Shown: positions 45,999 through 57,722, numbered from the stretch's first letter. The stretch is 64,000 bases of DNA from Rhodosporidiobolus odoratus (GCA_034387635.1 JAOANU010000034.1:1-64000); one strand, 5' to 3'. Program-made: numbers and translations. The notes: generated by a model not told the origin, from the letters alone.

Positions 45999-46361
45999 GG
46001 TGAGCGGCTAAGGGAAAGACTGGCGAAGAGGACGCGGGAATGTAGCGTCACGGGTAGCTTTCAGAGCTGTAGCAGCTGACGAGGCGAGTAGAAAGCCCTG
46101 CAAAGCGTGAAATGCCGGCGATAGCGGTCGGCGGAGATAGAGCACATACTCGGCCGGACGTCGTGCGCTGCCGCCGGACTGCAACGAGCGCACCGTGAGA
46201 CTGATAGGGGTCTCGACACGGCGTATGCTGAGCCATCCGAGAGGGTTCGACGGTTGCATCTTGCAGTCGAAGTTGTTAGCTTCGAGCGTTGCCCAGGCCT
46301 TGTCCCGCTTCTCCTGCTCCCCTCGCTGCACACGCCGATCGCGAGGCTCGGGCGACGTGCA
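45999..46361. promoter_or_regulatory. Divergent intergenic region (AsaB-like / FN3K)
   Basis: About 360 bp between two divergent ATGs. An upstream in-frame ATG for the kinase exists at 46254, but homology supports the start at 46362. No defined operator is recognisable. Confidence 0.4.
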
Positions 46362-47542
46362 ATGACAATCCCTCAACATATTGCTAACCTCCTCACGCCC
46401 CTTTGCCCGCGCAACGCGACGTTCTCCCTCCGCAACGACCGCATCTCCCCCTCGACGTCATCTCAGCAGTACTTGTACAAGACCGCCACTGGCGCAGACG
46501 CGACACAGCTAGTCGGGGAGGCAGAGTGCTTGAGACGTATGGGCGAGGCGTGCGCGGCAGTTTGTCCGAAGTTGATCGGAAGCGGTGAGGAAGAAGGGGG
46601 GGGAAAGTGGATGTTGTGTGAATGGCACAGTGAGTACAGTAGCCTTTCCCTCGTATCGGCGCTCACTTTCTTGTGCGTAGCTCTCGGATCCATTCAACCG
46701 TCCGAACAACCTCGCCTAGCGGAGTATCTCGCGCAAATGCACCTCGCGCCTCCGCCTTCGGGGCAAAAATATGGGTTTCCCGTACCAACCTGCTGCGGAG
46801 TGACTAAGCAGGATAATACGGAGGAAGAGAGCTGGTCCACCTTCTTCGGCAAGAGGCGGATAGGGGATATGCTAGACCGGATAGGCGATCCGGAGCTGGG
46901 GCGATTGGGGAAAGAGCTGCAGGAAAGGTGCGTCTGTCCCCCCCTCTCTCCATGCCTTCCTCCTGTACTCATAAAAGCCCTATGTCAGAGTCATACCAAA
47001 ACTACTGGACGGCCTCGATATCAAGCCTTCTATCCTACATGGTGATCTCTGGGTGCGCCTCATTCTGCTTTTCCCGTCGTCCCTTGCTTACCTTGTCTTG
47101 TCTTGTTGACAGGCCGGCAACGCTCGCTACTCAAGGGACCGAAGCGCCCCCATAACCTTCGACCCATCCTCCTACTACGGTCACTCCGAGGCAGAGTAAG
47201 CCTTCTCCCCTCTTCTTTTCTTTTCCTCCTTCTTCGCTGACGGTGCTCTTCCGTAGCCTCGGCATCACGCACATGTTTGGCGGCTTCTCCCCCGCTTTCT
47301 ACGAACGCTACCTTGAGCTAGTGCCAAAGACTGCGCCGGTGGAGGAATATGAGCAGCGGCAGCAACTGTATGAGCTGTACCACCATTTGAATCATACTCT
47401 GATGTTTGGCGGGGTGCGTTCAGTAGTCTTTTCTAATGCGCTATCGCTGCTTATATATCTCTCTTTGCTGCAGTCCTACAAAGGCGGTGCTATCAGGTTG
47501 ATGAGAGGCTTACTACAGTGGGCGGATGAGGAAAGTGTGTAG
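46362..47542 (+). CDS. FN3K: Fructosamine-3-kinase/ketosamine-3-kinase
   Basis: MTIPQHIANLLTPLCPRNAT starts the protein; several introns follow. Family blocks are LVGEAECLRRMGEACAAVCP, LAEYLAQMHLAPPPSGQKYG, FPVPTCCGVTKQDNTEEESW and STFFGKRRIGDML. The catalytic HGDLWAGNARYS follows (H-x-D loop), then ITFDPSSYYGHSEAEL with the metal-binding D-P-x-x-x-Y-G-x-x-E. GITHMFGGFSPAFYERYLEL and LNHTLMFGGSYKGGAIRLMR close the fold. Known role: ATP-dependent phosphorylation of protein-bound ketoamines (Amadori products) so that they decompose, a protein-repair activity in the cytosol. Stop TAG at 47540. Its last exon overlaps the predicted 3' end of a minus-strand small membrane protein. Confidence 0.92.
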
Positions 47543-47847
47543 ATTGCAGTGGTCGCGCAACCTCCCCGTTCCACCTCCTCCTTGACCGATGGGTGAACAT
47601 GCAGCACCACAAACGTCCATTCTTGCTGCTCAGCTGAGCGAAGGCGACGTGCCCGCTTGGCGATGAGGTGTGGGAAGAAATATTCGAGGGCAACGAGGAG
47701 GATGAAGAAGGAGCCGAGGAGGGCGAAGAAGAGGGTTATGGAGCGGAAGATCCAGGTCTGTAGTGGGGCAGGAGTATGAACGGATGAGAAGAGTCAGTTG
47801 GGAAGGTCGAAAAGGAAGAGCAGACAGGGGCTCACGATGATGGCCAT
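47476..47847 (-). CDS. Small single-pass membrane protein (hypothetical)
   Basis: ATG at 47847 encodes MAII, then an intron (GTGAGC...CTACAG) joins TWIFRSITLFFALLGSFFIL and LVALEYFFPHLIAKRARRLR, one strong hydrophobic helix followed by a basic stretch. The rest (EQQEWTFVVLHVHPSVKEEV) reaches a stop at 47476. About 100 residues in total. I recognise no family. The 3' end overlaps the coding part of the last FN3K exon on the opposite strand by about 65 bp, which is unusual and lowers confidence. Confidence 0.4.
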
Positions 47848-48385
47848 CCTGCAGAGGCGGAGACGAAGGCTAGGTGGTATGACGGTACTCTGGACGTTGT
47901 GAGGGAGCACTGTTGAAATCGACAGGTAGAACGAGAGAAGGGGACAGGAAGCAAAAGTTTCTATTTCGGAGTGCGCTGCAGTCTTCGCCAACTTAAGTTT
48001 GCTGTGCAGCCCAACGGGCGACAGACGATCTCGGACTGACAAACATGCCAGCGGCTCCAAAGCGCATTGATGGGCGAACATAATCTGCTCGTCTGGATCT
48101 GTAAAGCAAGATTGAGAAGGCCATCCTGCAGTTTCTTTTCCGTCTCGAACATCCCGTGAAAACAGGCATGTAGACGGTACACCGAAACTCGATCCTACAG
48201 CCACCCTTAGCCAGCCGGTTCAGTGTCCTCGAGTGGGGGACAAATCTCCCCCCTTCCGATATTCTTCTTCCCCCGACCTCCCCCAACATCTCTCGCGCTT
48301 TCCGCCCCCTGCCCGGGGCTCCGTTCCGTCCACCCCCACGACAGCCCTCACACCCTCTCACCCTAACTGATCGCGCTGTCAAGGC

Positions 48386-49682
48386 TCAAGGTCCCGTAGC
48401 CTGCGCCACAGCGTCCTTCTTCCCATCTCGATCTCCGTCTCGAGGTTTGTCGAGGTCCTCCGGGCCGAACGAAAGGGGGAGGAGCTGCAAGCAAAAGAGA
48501 GTTCCACCGTTTTAGTGTCGGGTCAATACTTGAGCAGGTTGGACAAAGTAGGAGTAGGAAAAGAATCCAGGGGGGAGAGCCGAGGAAAAGGGGAGGAGGA
48601 CAGAAGATATGGGAAGCGGGGGCGGGGAAAAGCAAGAGCGTACCTCTCCCATAGTCGTCTCGACCGCCACATTCTTCGTATCCTTCCCTTCAGTTTCTGC
48701 CGCCGTCAAAAAGGGAGTTTGACCCCCGACGTAAGAAGAGGGGATGAGGAGGATTGGCATCTACCAGGAGGCGATTCGCGCAAGGCGTGGGGCGTTGTCA
48801 ATCAGTGTTGAATCGACGGCAGGAACAGGCAGAGAAGAGATGTCCAGACACACGTTCAAAGGACAGAACTCCCTCAGAACCTGCCTACAGATCCCGCACG
48901 GTGAAATGACAGCCGGAACGTCGCTGTTTCGCCATCACACACATAGTCAGTACCTGTTAACGGGACCAGAAAGGGAAAGAGATGATTCCAGAGAGAGAGA
49001 ACGCACGAAGTGACTGCCAAGCCAACGAATTTGCGTTTTCCTTCGGACACACCTTTGACAATGGCAGTTCGTTCAGCGCAGATGGCCCCGCCTACGTCAA
49101 GCGTCGAATGTGGGTCAGCACTCGCCGAACACCTGGGAAGACTGCTGTCGCCTTGCGTGTCGGCACATCGGGCTGTGGGCAGAAAAAGCAACCCCCGCAG
49201 CAATCTCACTTGACTACCTCCTCCCTCCCTTTTGTGTCACCAAACTTGCGCGCCTCTCAGCGCCCTCACTGCGTATCGTCCACCTGCTTCGCATCGCCAC
49301 AGGAAGGGCTGGACCTGCATCGCAAATTCCCTTTCTTTCCAGTTTCTTTCCAGCACCACTTTTCCCTTCCCTCACTCGCAGAGCAGAAGACCCGCCTCCC
49401 CATAGAAGCCTACTCCAATCGTACTCTCTACCACGAGGCAGGCGGACCGCGATCGAGTCGGAATCGGAGGAGACGAAGCCGAGGTAGAATGCAGACGGAC
49501 GTACCATAACTAGCACACTCGACATTAGCCCCCATGACAAAGCTGCCGTCCTCGGCCAGCAAGCAGGCTCCGACCCTGAACTTTGAGTAAGGCGAGTAGG
49601 AACCGGTGCGAGCTTGTAGGGCTTGTTGGATTAGAGTGGAGCGGGAGGAGGGGGAGAGGGGGAGGGGTGGGAACGGGACCAT
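48386..49682 (-). CDS. CDD1: Cytidine deaminase
   Basis: From ATG at 49682 the protein has SYSPYSKFRVGACLLAEDGS, FVMGANVECASY, then after an intron the segment with ICAERTAIVKGVSEGKRKFV and GLAVTSDVPAVISPCGICRQ. These contain the C-A-E and P-C-x-x-C zinc signatures with the catalytic glutamate. The next splice gives VLREFCPLNMPILLIPSSYV. A C-terminal extension follows (LLPLSFGPEDLDKP.., an acidic/basic tail of about 35 residues) to TGA at 48386. Known role: zinc-dependent hydrolytic deamination of cytidine and deoxycytidine to uridine in pyrimidine salvage. An in-frame upstream extension exists, but the start at 49682 fits the family length better. Confidence 0.92.
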
Positions 49683-50380
49683 GTTGGAGCGCGATACAAG
49701 GTGAGTGAGTGAGCAGAAGTCGGCGCTGTAAGCCAGCGTGAAGAGCCAGAGACGAGGGACCAAGTGGGGGGGAAAAGCGGACGAGAGCGGGTTAAGCGGA
49801 TCTATTCAAACAAGATAGATAAGGCCATTGTGCACAACAGCAGGGGGCTTCTCTGCCCAGCAGTGTTGCCGCATGACACGCGTAGCCATCATCGAGCAAG
49901 CAACCTCAGCGCTTTTTCGTTTTTTTTTGTATCCCATCTTTCCCTTTCTCGTGACTGCAAACTACGACGGACGCATTCACAGCACAAAGGTCATCTGCAT
50001 CAAATGCGCGACGAAGAAGGAGGCGGCAGGAGGAAATCCAGTGAAGAATTGCTAAGAATGTCAGACTGCAAGAGATGCTTGACGAGGATCAGAGTTGCAA
50101 GGGGTATTTGGAAGAATCGAAGGGTGGCTTGACGTTTGCGAGATTGCGAGATTGCGATGAGAAAGGGGTATGAGGACGACGACGACATGGTCGGGGTGTA
50201 TCTGGGTGATGAAAAGGCAGCCAAGGGCGTTACAGAACTGGCGAGTTGGCTTATTGTTGCGGTGGGTATCTGCAGGCGAAGAATAACATGATCAGTCGCA
50301 GGCAACATTCGAGAGACAACGACTAAGCTTCGACAGGCAAAGTATCTGTGGAATAGAGGGCGGGAAGGAAAAGAAAGAGC

Positions 50381-51020
50381 TCACTTGGCGCCATACTCCT
50401 TCTCGCGCTTAAACAACATGATATGCGGTTCAGGAGCGTGTCGCATGTAGTGGAACTACACATCGCAACGCAAACGACAATGGAAGATCCGAGATGTCAG
50501 TGCATATGTACCACTCAAGCCCGAAAGATTCCACAGCACGAGATGAGTGGTGGAGGAAACAGGAACGGCGAGATCAAACTGAGGTAGGCGTGGAAGAAAG
50601 AGAGCATGAGAAGAATGATGCCGCACCCAACCTGGACTCTGTCGAATGCCAAGGCCTCGCCATTCGTCTTCGGTTGCCAATCGCTCTTTTGGGAGATACT
50701 TGACGAGTTGCTTCGGGACAATCACGTGTCTGCAAGCCGAGCGAGTCCTCGTTATTCAGGGCTGATTTGCGGAGCTTGCCTTTGTATGAAATGCGACGCA
50801 GGGCCGAGGAGAGCGTGGCGAAAGAAAAGGAGACGACGAGGCAGAAAAAGAGGAGGGAAACTAGGACGTACCGATACTCGAACTCGTCATCCGAGTACCT
50901 CTCGCTGTAGAAGATGTCCCCTTCGAACCTGGCTACTACCCGTCTAACTTCTTCTGGATCGCAGTTGCCATACGTTGGTGGAGCGAGAGGGGGAGCGTCG
51001 TCGGCAGCGTTGGTAGCCAT
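50381..51020 (-). CDS. CKS1: Cyclin-dependent kinase regulatory subunit
   Basis: Three exons join in phase: 51020-50872, 50729-50627 and 50455-50381, giving 108 aa. The Cks fold is complete: IFYSERYSDDEFEYRHVIVP, KQLVKYLPKERLATEDEWRG, LGIRQSPGWFHYMRHAPEPH and IMLFKREKEYGAK. The residues around the anion-binding pocket and the H-x-P-E-P-H hinge are present. An N-terminal extension of about 30 residues (MATNAADDAPPLAPPTYGN) precedes the fold. Known role: binds Cdk1 and phosphorylated substrates to promote processive phosphorylation at G1/S and G2/M. It shares a 194-bp divergent promoter with NBP35. Confidence 0.95.
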
Positions 51021-51214
51021 CAACAGCGGTGTATGGCGAGGTGAACGCAGGCTAGGGTATGTATGGGAGTACGGTCGTCGGTCTGGGCGTGTCCACTGGA
51101 CGCCTGGAATAGTCAGCGAGGTGTAATCGAAGGAAAGAGATGAAACCAACTTCACAACTTCAACTTTCAAATTCCTCTCGCCCTCGTTGCACACTGCTGG
51201 CAAAGCTAAACAGC
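51021..51214. promoter_or_regulatory. Compact bidirectional promoter CKS1/NBP35
   Basis: Only 194 bp separate the two divergent start codons, so both 5' leaders and both core promoters must overlap here. No TATA-like box stands out. Confidence 0.55.
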
Positions 51215-53052
51215 ATGGCAGTAGCACTAGCACCTCCCACACACGCTCATATAGACCCGGCAACCTCGGCAGCCGTTGCCACTTTGCTTCCCTCCCACAT
51301 TCCCGAGTGAGCCTCGAACCCTTCCCCTTGCTCTCCAGTCTGCACGGGGACACTGACTCGGTTTCTCCCTTGTGCTACAGAAATGCTCCCGAAGCCTGTC
51401 CCGTTCGTCCCCCTTCTTGCCGTTACCCGTGAGTTTTTTCTCGCTTAGCTAACCCCTTCTTCGTCCACCGCGCAGGGTACCGAGTCCGACCAAGCCGGTA
51501 CCGCCGCCAGTTGCGCCGGTTGTGCCAACCAAGAAGCCTGTCAAACCGCCCCAAAAGGTCCCGACCCCGACCTAGCCCACGTCGCCGACCGGCTCAAAGA
51601 CGTCAAGAAAAAGATTCTCATCCTCAGTGGAAAAGGGGGAGTGGGTAAGAGTACTGTCAGTGCGGTGGTTGGGTGGGGGTTGAGTATGCCAGAGAAGAAG
51701 AAGGTGGGAGAGGACGGGGACGAGGAAGAGGAAGAAGAAGAAGAGGGGAAGGAGGTATGTCTTTTTTTTTTTCCTTTCTTCCGCAGGCGCCGTTCGCTGC
51801 GCGAGCCGCGGATCTGCGGGCCATGGGGTATGTGCCCAACCAAGCGCTAGCGAGCGAGGCATGGTTCCTCTCTGGCGCCTGCGGCAGTATATAGCGCCCG
51901 CGGCACTATAAACAGTACCTCGCGTCGTCCGCCGCGAGCCATCTGCGGAAGAGTTTTCTCCGAGCGCAGCGGTAGCGAGCGAGGCAGGCTTCCTTTCTGG
52001 CACCCTCGGCACAATACTTCGAAGTCTGGCTCACGCGGCAACCGTTGCCGCCTCGTCTGAGGCCTTGCCGCGGCGTGCAAGTCCCCATGAATCGCAGGAA
52101 CTGCCTTTACTGACTCTACTTTGCTGTCCTCCCCTCCTTACCACCGAAACGCGTGATCAGACCGGCCTCATGGATATCGACATCTGCGGTCCCTCTCTCC
52201 CCCTCCTGTTCGGCCTCCAAGGTTCCCGCCTTCATTCCACCAGTTCCGGCATTCTCCCTCTGAGCGTCTCTTCCTCCCTCTCCCTCATCTCGATCGGTTT
52301 CCTCCTCCCCACCTCGTCCTCGGCCGTAATCTGGCGAGGACCAAAAAAGAACGGCATCATCAAGCAATTCCTCAAAGACGTCGAGTGGGGTTCACTCGAA
52401 TACCTCGTCGTCGATACCCCACCCGGTACGAGCGATGAACATTTGAGTGTGGTGCAGTACCTCGCTGCGGCAGGGGGGATCGATGGAGCGGTCATTGTGA
52501 CGACACCGCAAGAAGTCGCCCTGCAAGACGTTCGGAAAGAACTCGACTTTTGTAGGAAAACTTCAATCCCCATCTTAGGGGTCGTGGAGAACATGGCCGG
52601 GTTCGTCTGTCCTTCTTGCAACGGTCACTCGGATATTTTCGTCCCCTCGACGGGAGGGGCGGAAGGGTTGGCAGCAGAGTTTGGGATCGAGGTGTTGGGT
52701 AAAGTTCCGTTGGATCCGAGGGTCGGAGAGTGTGGAGATTTGGGATTGAATTTTTTGGAAGAGTATGAGGGGACTAGGACGGCTGAGGCTTACAGAGGGG
52801 TGGTGGATCGTACGTTTTTTTCTTTCTCTGCCTTCTTCACTTTTTCATCTTCCTCCGCTTTTCGTACTCTCTTTCTTTCTTTCTTACTGTTTGCGCTTTT
52901 CCTTGCACTCCCTCAACGAGGTGCTGACTCTCTCCTCCTCTCTCTCTCTCTCTCTCTCGGCCATTCGGACGACTTGGACACTCGCAGGGATCAAGGCCAA
53001 ACTCTCGGATGGATCCGCCGTCATTCTCCCGCCCAAACAGAAGAAGAAGTAA
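51215..53052 (+). CDS. NBP35: Cytosolic Fe-S cluster assembly scaffold, P-loop ATPase
   Basis: N-terminus [20 protein letters not shown] leads to [20 protein letters not shown] and [20 protein letters not shown], the four-cysteine N-terminal motif that separates Nbp35 from Cfd1. Walker A is [14 protein letters not shown]. After an acidic insertion and a 406-bp intron come [20 protein letters not shown], then [40 protein letters not shown] and the C-terminal [11 protein letters not shown] cluster-binding motif. Stop TAA at 53050. Known role: with Cfd1 forms the scaffold that assembles 4Fe-4S clusters for cytosolic and nuclear proteins. The loop after Walker A carries about 20 extra residues, mostly glutamate (around 51695-51754), next to the long intron that holds a dispersed repeat. 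Confidence 0.94.
51755..52160. repeat. Long NBP35 intron carrying a dispersed repeat (two copies)
   Basis: A 406-bp GT-AG intron. It holds two diverged direct copies, 125 bp apart, of a motif of about 45 bp: 51846-51890 (TAGCGAGCGAGGCATGGTTC ... CTGCGGCAGTAT) and 51971-52015 (TAGCGAGCGAGGCAGGCTTC ... CTCGGCACAAT). The first copy matches 35666-35712 in VPS10 intron 2. CCGCAGGCGCC near 51782 and GGCGCCTGCGG near 51874 form an inverted pair around part of it. Confidence 0.7.
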
Positions 53053-53708
53053 GGTAGGAGGGGTTTAACGCGCTAGACAAGCTTGCCTCAACCCTCTTGG
53101 CTTGAAGAGACGGCCAGCCAGTGCGGTACGGCGCTCGGTCAACATCCATCATCCTTTAGACTTGGTTTCCTCGTCGATTTCGATTCTCGACCTTATTCTC
53201 GTCCCCATTGTTGTTTTCACTCATTGTACTTCTGGATTGTTGTAACGCTCTCGTCTGTCTTGTTTTGCTCACCCAATTCGCGCACACAGGAGGGATCGAG
53301 AGAAGAGAACTGGCGTGCTGGCGCTGTTGGGTGCTTAGGGAGGGGAGGGGAACGCGAGGAGAGAGAAGAAGCGAGAAAAGGACGAGGATACGGCGGGAAA
53401 AGCAGCGCTTCGGGAGGGAGCTGAGATGCGGGTCTAATACTGTACACAGAGTAATTGCTAGGCAGGGTTCTCAAGAGGAGCAATCGAGAGTGTGCGTCGT
53501 TCGCCGGCGCGAGAAAGATCAGGAGACGACGATTCCTCAACCTCGCTCTCTCGCTCGCCTAGAGACTCTCTGGCAGCGTCACCCAGGCAGATTAAGTCAC
53601 GAGCTCTCGATACCCCGGCCTACTCGCTCGTTCTCAGGTGGTCAAACGACTTCATCAACGGCTCGCGACTCTCCACCACTTCAAATCTCAACTCACAGTC
53701 AGCTAAGC
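53053..53708. other. Intergenic region upstream of DNM1
   Basis: About 655 bp. One plus-strand frame runs through it in phase with nothing recognisable (Arg/Glu-rich) and passes over the dynamin start in a different context. It is probably the NBP35 3' region plus the DNM1 leader. Confidence 0.45.
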
Positions 53709-56700
53709 ATGGAGCAGAGTGGTGACTTGATCAGGGTAGTAAACAGGGTGCGCATCTCTACTCCTACTCCCGCTTGGCCATGGATTAGCTCACCCGTTCC
53801 CCTCTTCCCCTCTTCGACCTCGTCCCTTCCCGCATCTCACTCACACTTGCCATCCTGCTTCACGCATGGCCTGCACTGCACTCGGATGCTATCCTTGACC
53901 TCAACCAGCTGCAAGAGAGTACGTATCTCCCATACTTGCCTTTCCCGTCCCCATCTCCCCCTCATCAGACTGATCCTTCCTTGTTACCTTGCAGCCTTTA
54001 GCACTGTCGGAGGCGAGACGGTCGATCTGCCCCAGATTGTCGTCGTGTAGGTTCTCCCCCCTTTGTTGCCCTGCTTTCTCTATTCGTCCTTCTTCTTCCT
54101 CCTCCATCTTCTTCGTGGTTTTGCTCTGTCTCCCCATCCCCCCGGCGCCTGACCCCTTGTTCGTCTTCCATCTTCGCAGCGGCTCGCAATCGGCAGGCAA
54201 GTCCTCAGTGCTCGAAACGTACGTTCCTGGCCGTTGTACCGTGCACAACTTCCTCCTCGTCTTGCATAACTGATTCCCCTCTTTCGGTCTCTACTCGCCC
54301 ACAGCATCGTCGGACGTGACTTTCTCCCTCGCGGTCAAGGCATCGTTACCCGTCGACCCCTCGTCCTTCAGCTCGTCCACACTCCCTCGACTCGGCCCGC
54401 AGGAGAAGAAGCCGGCGAAGGATCTTCAGAGGAATGCGGTGAATTCCTTCACCTCGACAAGCGCTTCTTTGACTTTGCCGAGATTAGAAAGGAGATTGAG
54501 AATGAGACTCTGAGGGTTGCTGGCGGGAACAAAGGGATTTCGAGGCTGCCGATTCACCTCAGTACGTTTCTTGTCTTTTCTTCCGCCTCGCCGGTCGCTA
54601 CCATGGAACTGATCGCGCGACTTGACTATCTCCCGCATTTACAAACCGCCACACCGCGCAGAGATCTTCTCGCCTCACGTTCTCAACCTCACCCTGGTCG
54701 ACTTGCCCGGGTTGACCAAGATCCCTGTCGGCGACCAACCGACCGACATCGAACGACAGATCCGGAACTTGGTCCTGGACTACGTTGGGAAACCGAACTG
54801 GTTCGTCTGCGTGGATCTTACTGCTCTTTCGCCTGCCGTCGCCCGATCCGCCCTTACGCAAGCCTTGCTTACTTTCGCGGGCTGCACGCAGCGTCATCCT
54901 CGCCATCTCACCTGCGAACGTCGACCTGGCCAATTCCGAATCCCTCAAACTCGCTCGGGCGGTCGACCCTCAAGGCCGACGCACGATTGGCGTGCTGACC
55001 AAACTGGACCTGATGGACGCCGGAACCAACGCGCTCGACATCCTGACCGGTCGGGTGTATCCGCTCAAACTCGGGTTCATCGGTGTGGTCGGACGGAGTC
55101 AGGCGGATATCTTGTCGGGAAAAGAAATGAGGGAGCAGGTCAGGAGTGAGGAAAAGTTCTTTGAGAATCATGGCGGGTACAGGAATATTGCGCACAGGTG
55201 TGGGACCAAGTTCTTGGCAAAGACGCTGAATCAGGTGAGCACTCCCCCCTGCTGCTGCATACTCTTCTTTTCTCCCGCCTGGATCGGCCGCAGGAGCTGA
55301 CGGCTGCCCTTGGCTTTCGGCAGGTCCTCATGAACCACATTCGGGACAAATTGCCCGACATGAAAGCGCGCCTCAACACCCTCATGGGTCAGACCCAGCA
55401 AGAGCTCGCCGCCTTTGGAGACCTCGGCGCCTCGCAAACTCCGTCTCAACGCGGAGCGCTCATCTTGCACCTCATGACTCAGTTTGTGCGAGACTTTGTC
55501 GCGTCGATCGATGGAACCGCTCTCGAAATCAGTACGAAAGAGCTGTGCGGAGGCGCGAGGATCTACCACATCTTCCACGACGTATTCGGTCACGCCCTCC
55601 AATCCATCAACCCAACCGTCAACTTGACCACTCAGGACATTCGAACGGCGATTCGAAATTCCACCGGACCGAGACCGAGTTTGTTTGTGCCCGAACAGGC
55701 GTTTGATTTGTTGATTAAACCGCAGATTAGGTTGTTGGAACCGCCGAGTTTGAGGTGTGTCGAGTTGGTTTATGAGGAGTTGATGAAGATCTGTCACAAT
55801 TGTACTTCGGCGGTACGTTACAGTCTCACTTCTGCCTTTTTCTTTTCCCCGCGCCCTCTCGCTGTCGCCGCTTTCCGTCGCATTCGCGGTCGAGCTGACC
55901 CACTTTACCTCTCTCGTTCCTTCACCTTGCATTCTCTTTCTCCGCCTCCCTCATCTCCATCACACCCCATTTCCCCGCACGCACAGCAACTTCAACGCTA
56001 CCCGCGTCTACACGCCCAACTCATCGAAGTCGTCTCTGAACTCTTGCGCGAACGACTCGGTCCCACTTCGGAATACGTTCAGAGTTTGATCAGCATTCAG
56101 GCGGCTTACATCAATACGAACCATCCCGAGTTTGTCGAGGGGAGTGCGAGGGCTGCGAGGGAGAGTGCGAGGGGTGGGGCGTTGGCGGCGGGGAGAGGGA
56201 GGGTGAGTGGTTTGAGATTCCCTCCCTCTCTTGTTCTTGTTTTGACAGTCTGAGACCTAACCTTGCGTTACGCATCCCACCCTTGACCGAGACAGCCCAC
56301 CATCGAAGACGACGAACTTCACTCTTCTTCCAATCCCGACTCGGACACGGAAGGAGGAGGAGGAGCCGACTCGGCTACGACGACTTCGACCGCAAACGGG
56401 GGTTTGAACGGGGGTTACCTCGTTCCGTCCTCCTCTGGTTCCGCGTCTGAGCGTCCTTCTTCTCGTCAAACCTCTGCCACGCACCCTCAGACTCATGCGT
56501 CGTTTTCGACAAACTCGGATTCGTCGTCCATTCTACCGCCCGGGTCGTTGCCTCCTTCTGCTGCTTCCGGGGCGGGCCAGGCAGGTGGAGCGAAACATCG
56601 CGCGGCCTCTTCCTCGCTACATGACCGTCCCGTCGTGGTCCCTCCCCATCCGTCCTCGTCCTCCTCGACTCTCATGGGCGGATCCAGTAGTCGATACCCC

Positions 56701-57722
56701 CACGCTCACAACCACAACAACAACCCGTACAGCAGTGCTCCTTCCTCCGCTTTCACTTCGTCCCCTTACACTGGCGCTGGTGGCTCGATGCTCTCAAACG
56801 CCGACCGCCACGCGACCGCCAAAGAATCCTTCCTCAACTATTTCTTTGGAGGGGCCGCTTCGGGAGCTGGAGGTGCCTTGTCGGGCGAGAGGGGGAGGGG
56901 AGTGGTTGGATCCGGCGGGAGCTTGGGAGGTGGAGCGAGCGCGAGTGGGGGCAGTGGTGGGGGGAACCCGTTGCAGGGTCGCAAGGGGTTGGAGGGCAAT
57001 GCGGCGGCGTTTGAGATGAAGAGTTTGGAGAGGCATTTGGAGCCGGTGCGCTTTCTTCGCTTCCTCTCTCCCTCTCTCGCGCGCTCTCTCTCTCTCTCTC
57101 TCCCACCACTTTCTTCGTTCTGACAAAGCTAGACTGATATTTTCCCTCTCCGACTCGCTTCACTCGCTTCGCTCGCGTACAGGCCGCCCCAACTCTCTCG
57201 TCCTCCTCCGCCCAAGGCACCGCCTCGGGTCTGACCCCTCGGGAAGAGATGGAAACGTCGTTGATTCGAGCGTTGATTGCTAGTTACTTTGGGATTGTGA
57301 GGCAGACTATCGAGGATTTGGTTCCCAAGGCGGTTATGCGTACGTTTTTTTTTTTTTTCCTTCTCTCCTTTTCTCCCTTCCTTCTGACTCGTCCTACCTT
57401 CTCTCTTCTCTCGCGCGTGGGTGCACATGACAGACCTGCTCGTAAACCACTCTCGCGAGACGATTCAAAACCGCCTCGTCGCGTCTCTGTACAAAGAGGG
57501 TCTGTTTGACGAGTTGTTGCATGAGGACGAGGCGTTGACGAATGAGAGAAAGAGGGTTGAGGGGTTGTTGAAGGCGTATAGGGAGGCTTTCCAGGTGCGC
57601 AGCTTTTTTCCCTTTTCTCTTCTCTCGCTCGTGTCGGAGCGAGGGATGGGGCGGTCAGGGAACCCAAGACTGATGGCGATGCGGTTGATTGGCCCGCGCA
57701 GACCTTGTCTGAGGTGCTCTAG
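53709..57722 (+). CDS. DNM1: Dynamin-related GTPase, mitochondrial/peroxisomal fission type
   Basis: [12 protein letters not shown] at 53709 is spliced to a short exon and to [20 protein letters not shown] with AGKSSVLET (G1 P-loop). Then come [20 protein letters not shown] (G2), [20 protein letters not shown] (G3) and [15 protein letters not shown] (G4). Stalk blocks include [20 protein letters not shown] and [21 protein letters not shown] Ser/Gly/Asn-rich insertion of about 230 residues (56300-57000) occupies the insert-B position and contains [12 protein letters not shown]. The GED follows: [40 protein letters not shown] and a C-terminus ending TLSEVL-stop at 57722. The insert B argues for Dnm1 rather than Vps1. 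Known role: oligomerises around mitochondria and peroxisomes to divide them. Confidence 0.92.

Noticed and set aside
53208..53710. Long plus-strand frame upstream of DNM1 as an N-terminal extension
   Set aside because: Sequence is Arg/Glu-rich without homology, while the dynamin family starts at the M-(E/D)-x-x-DLIRVVN position.
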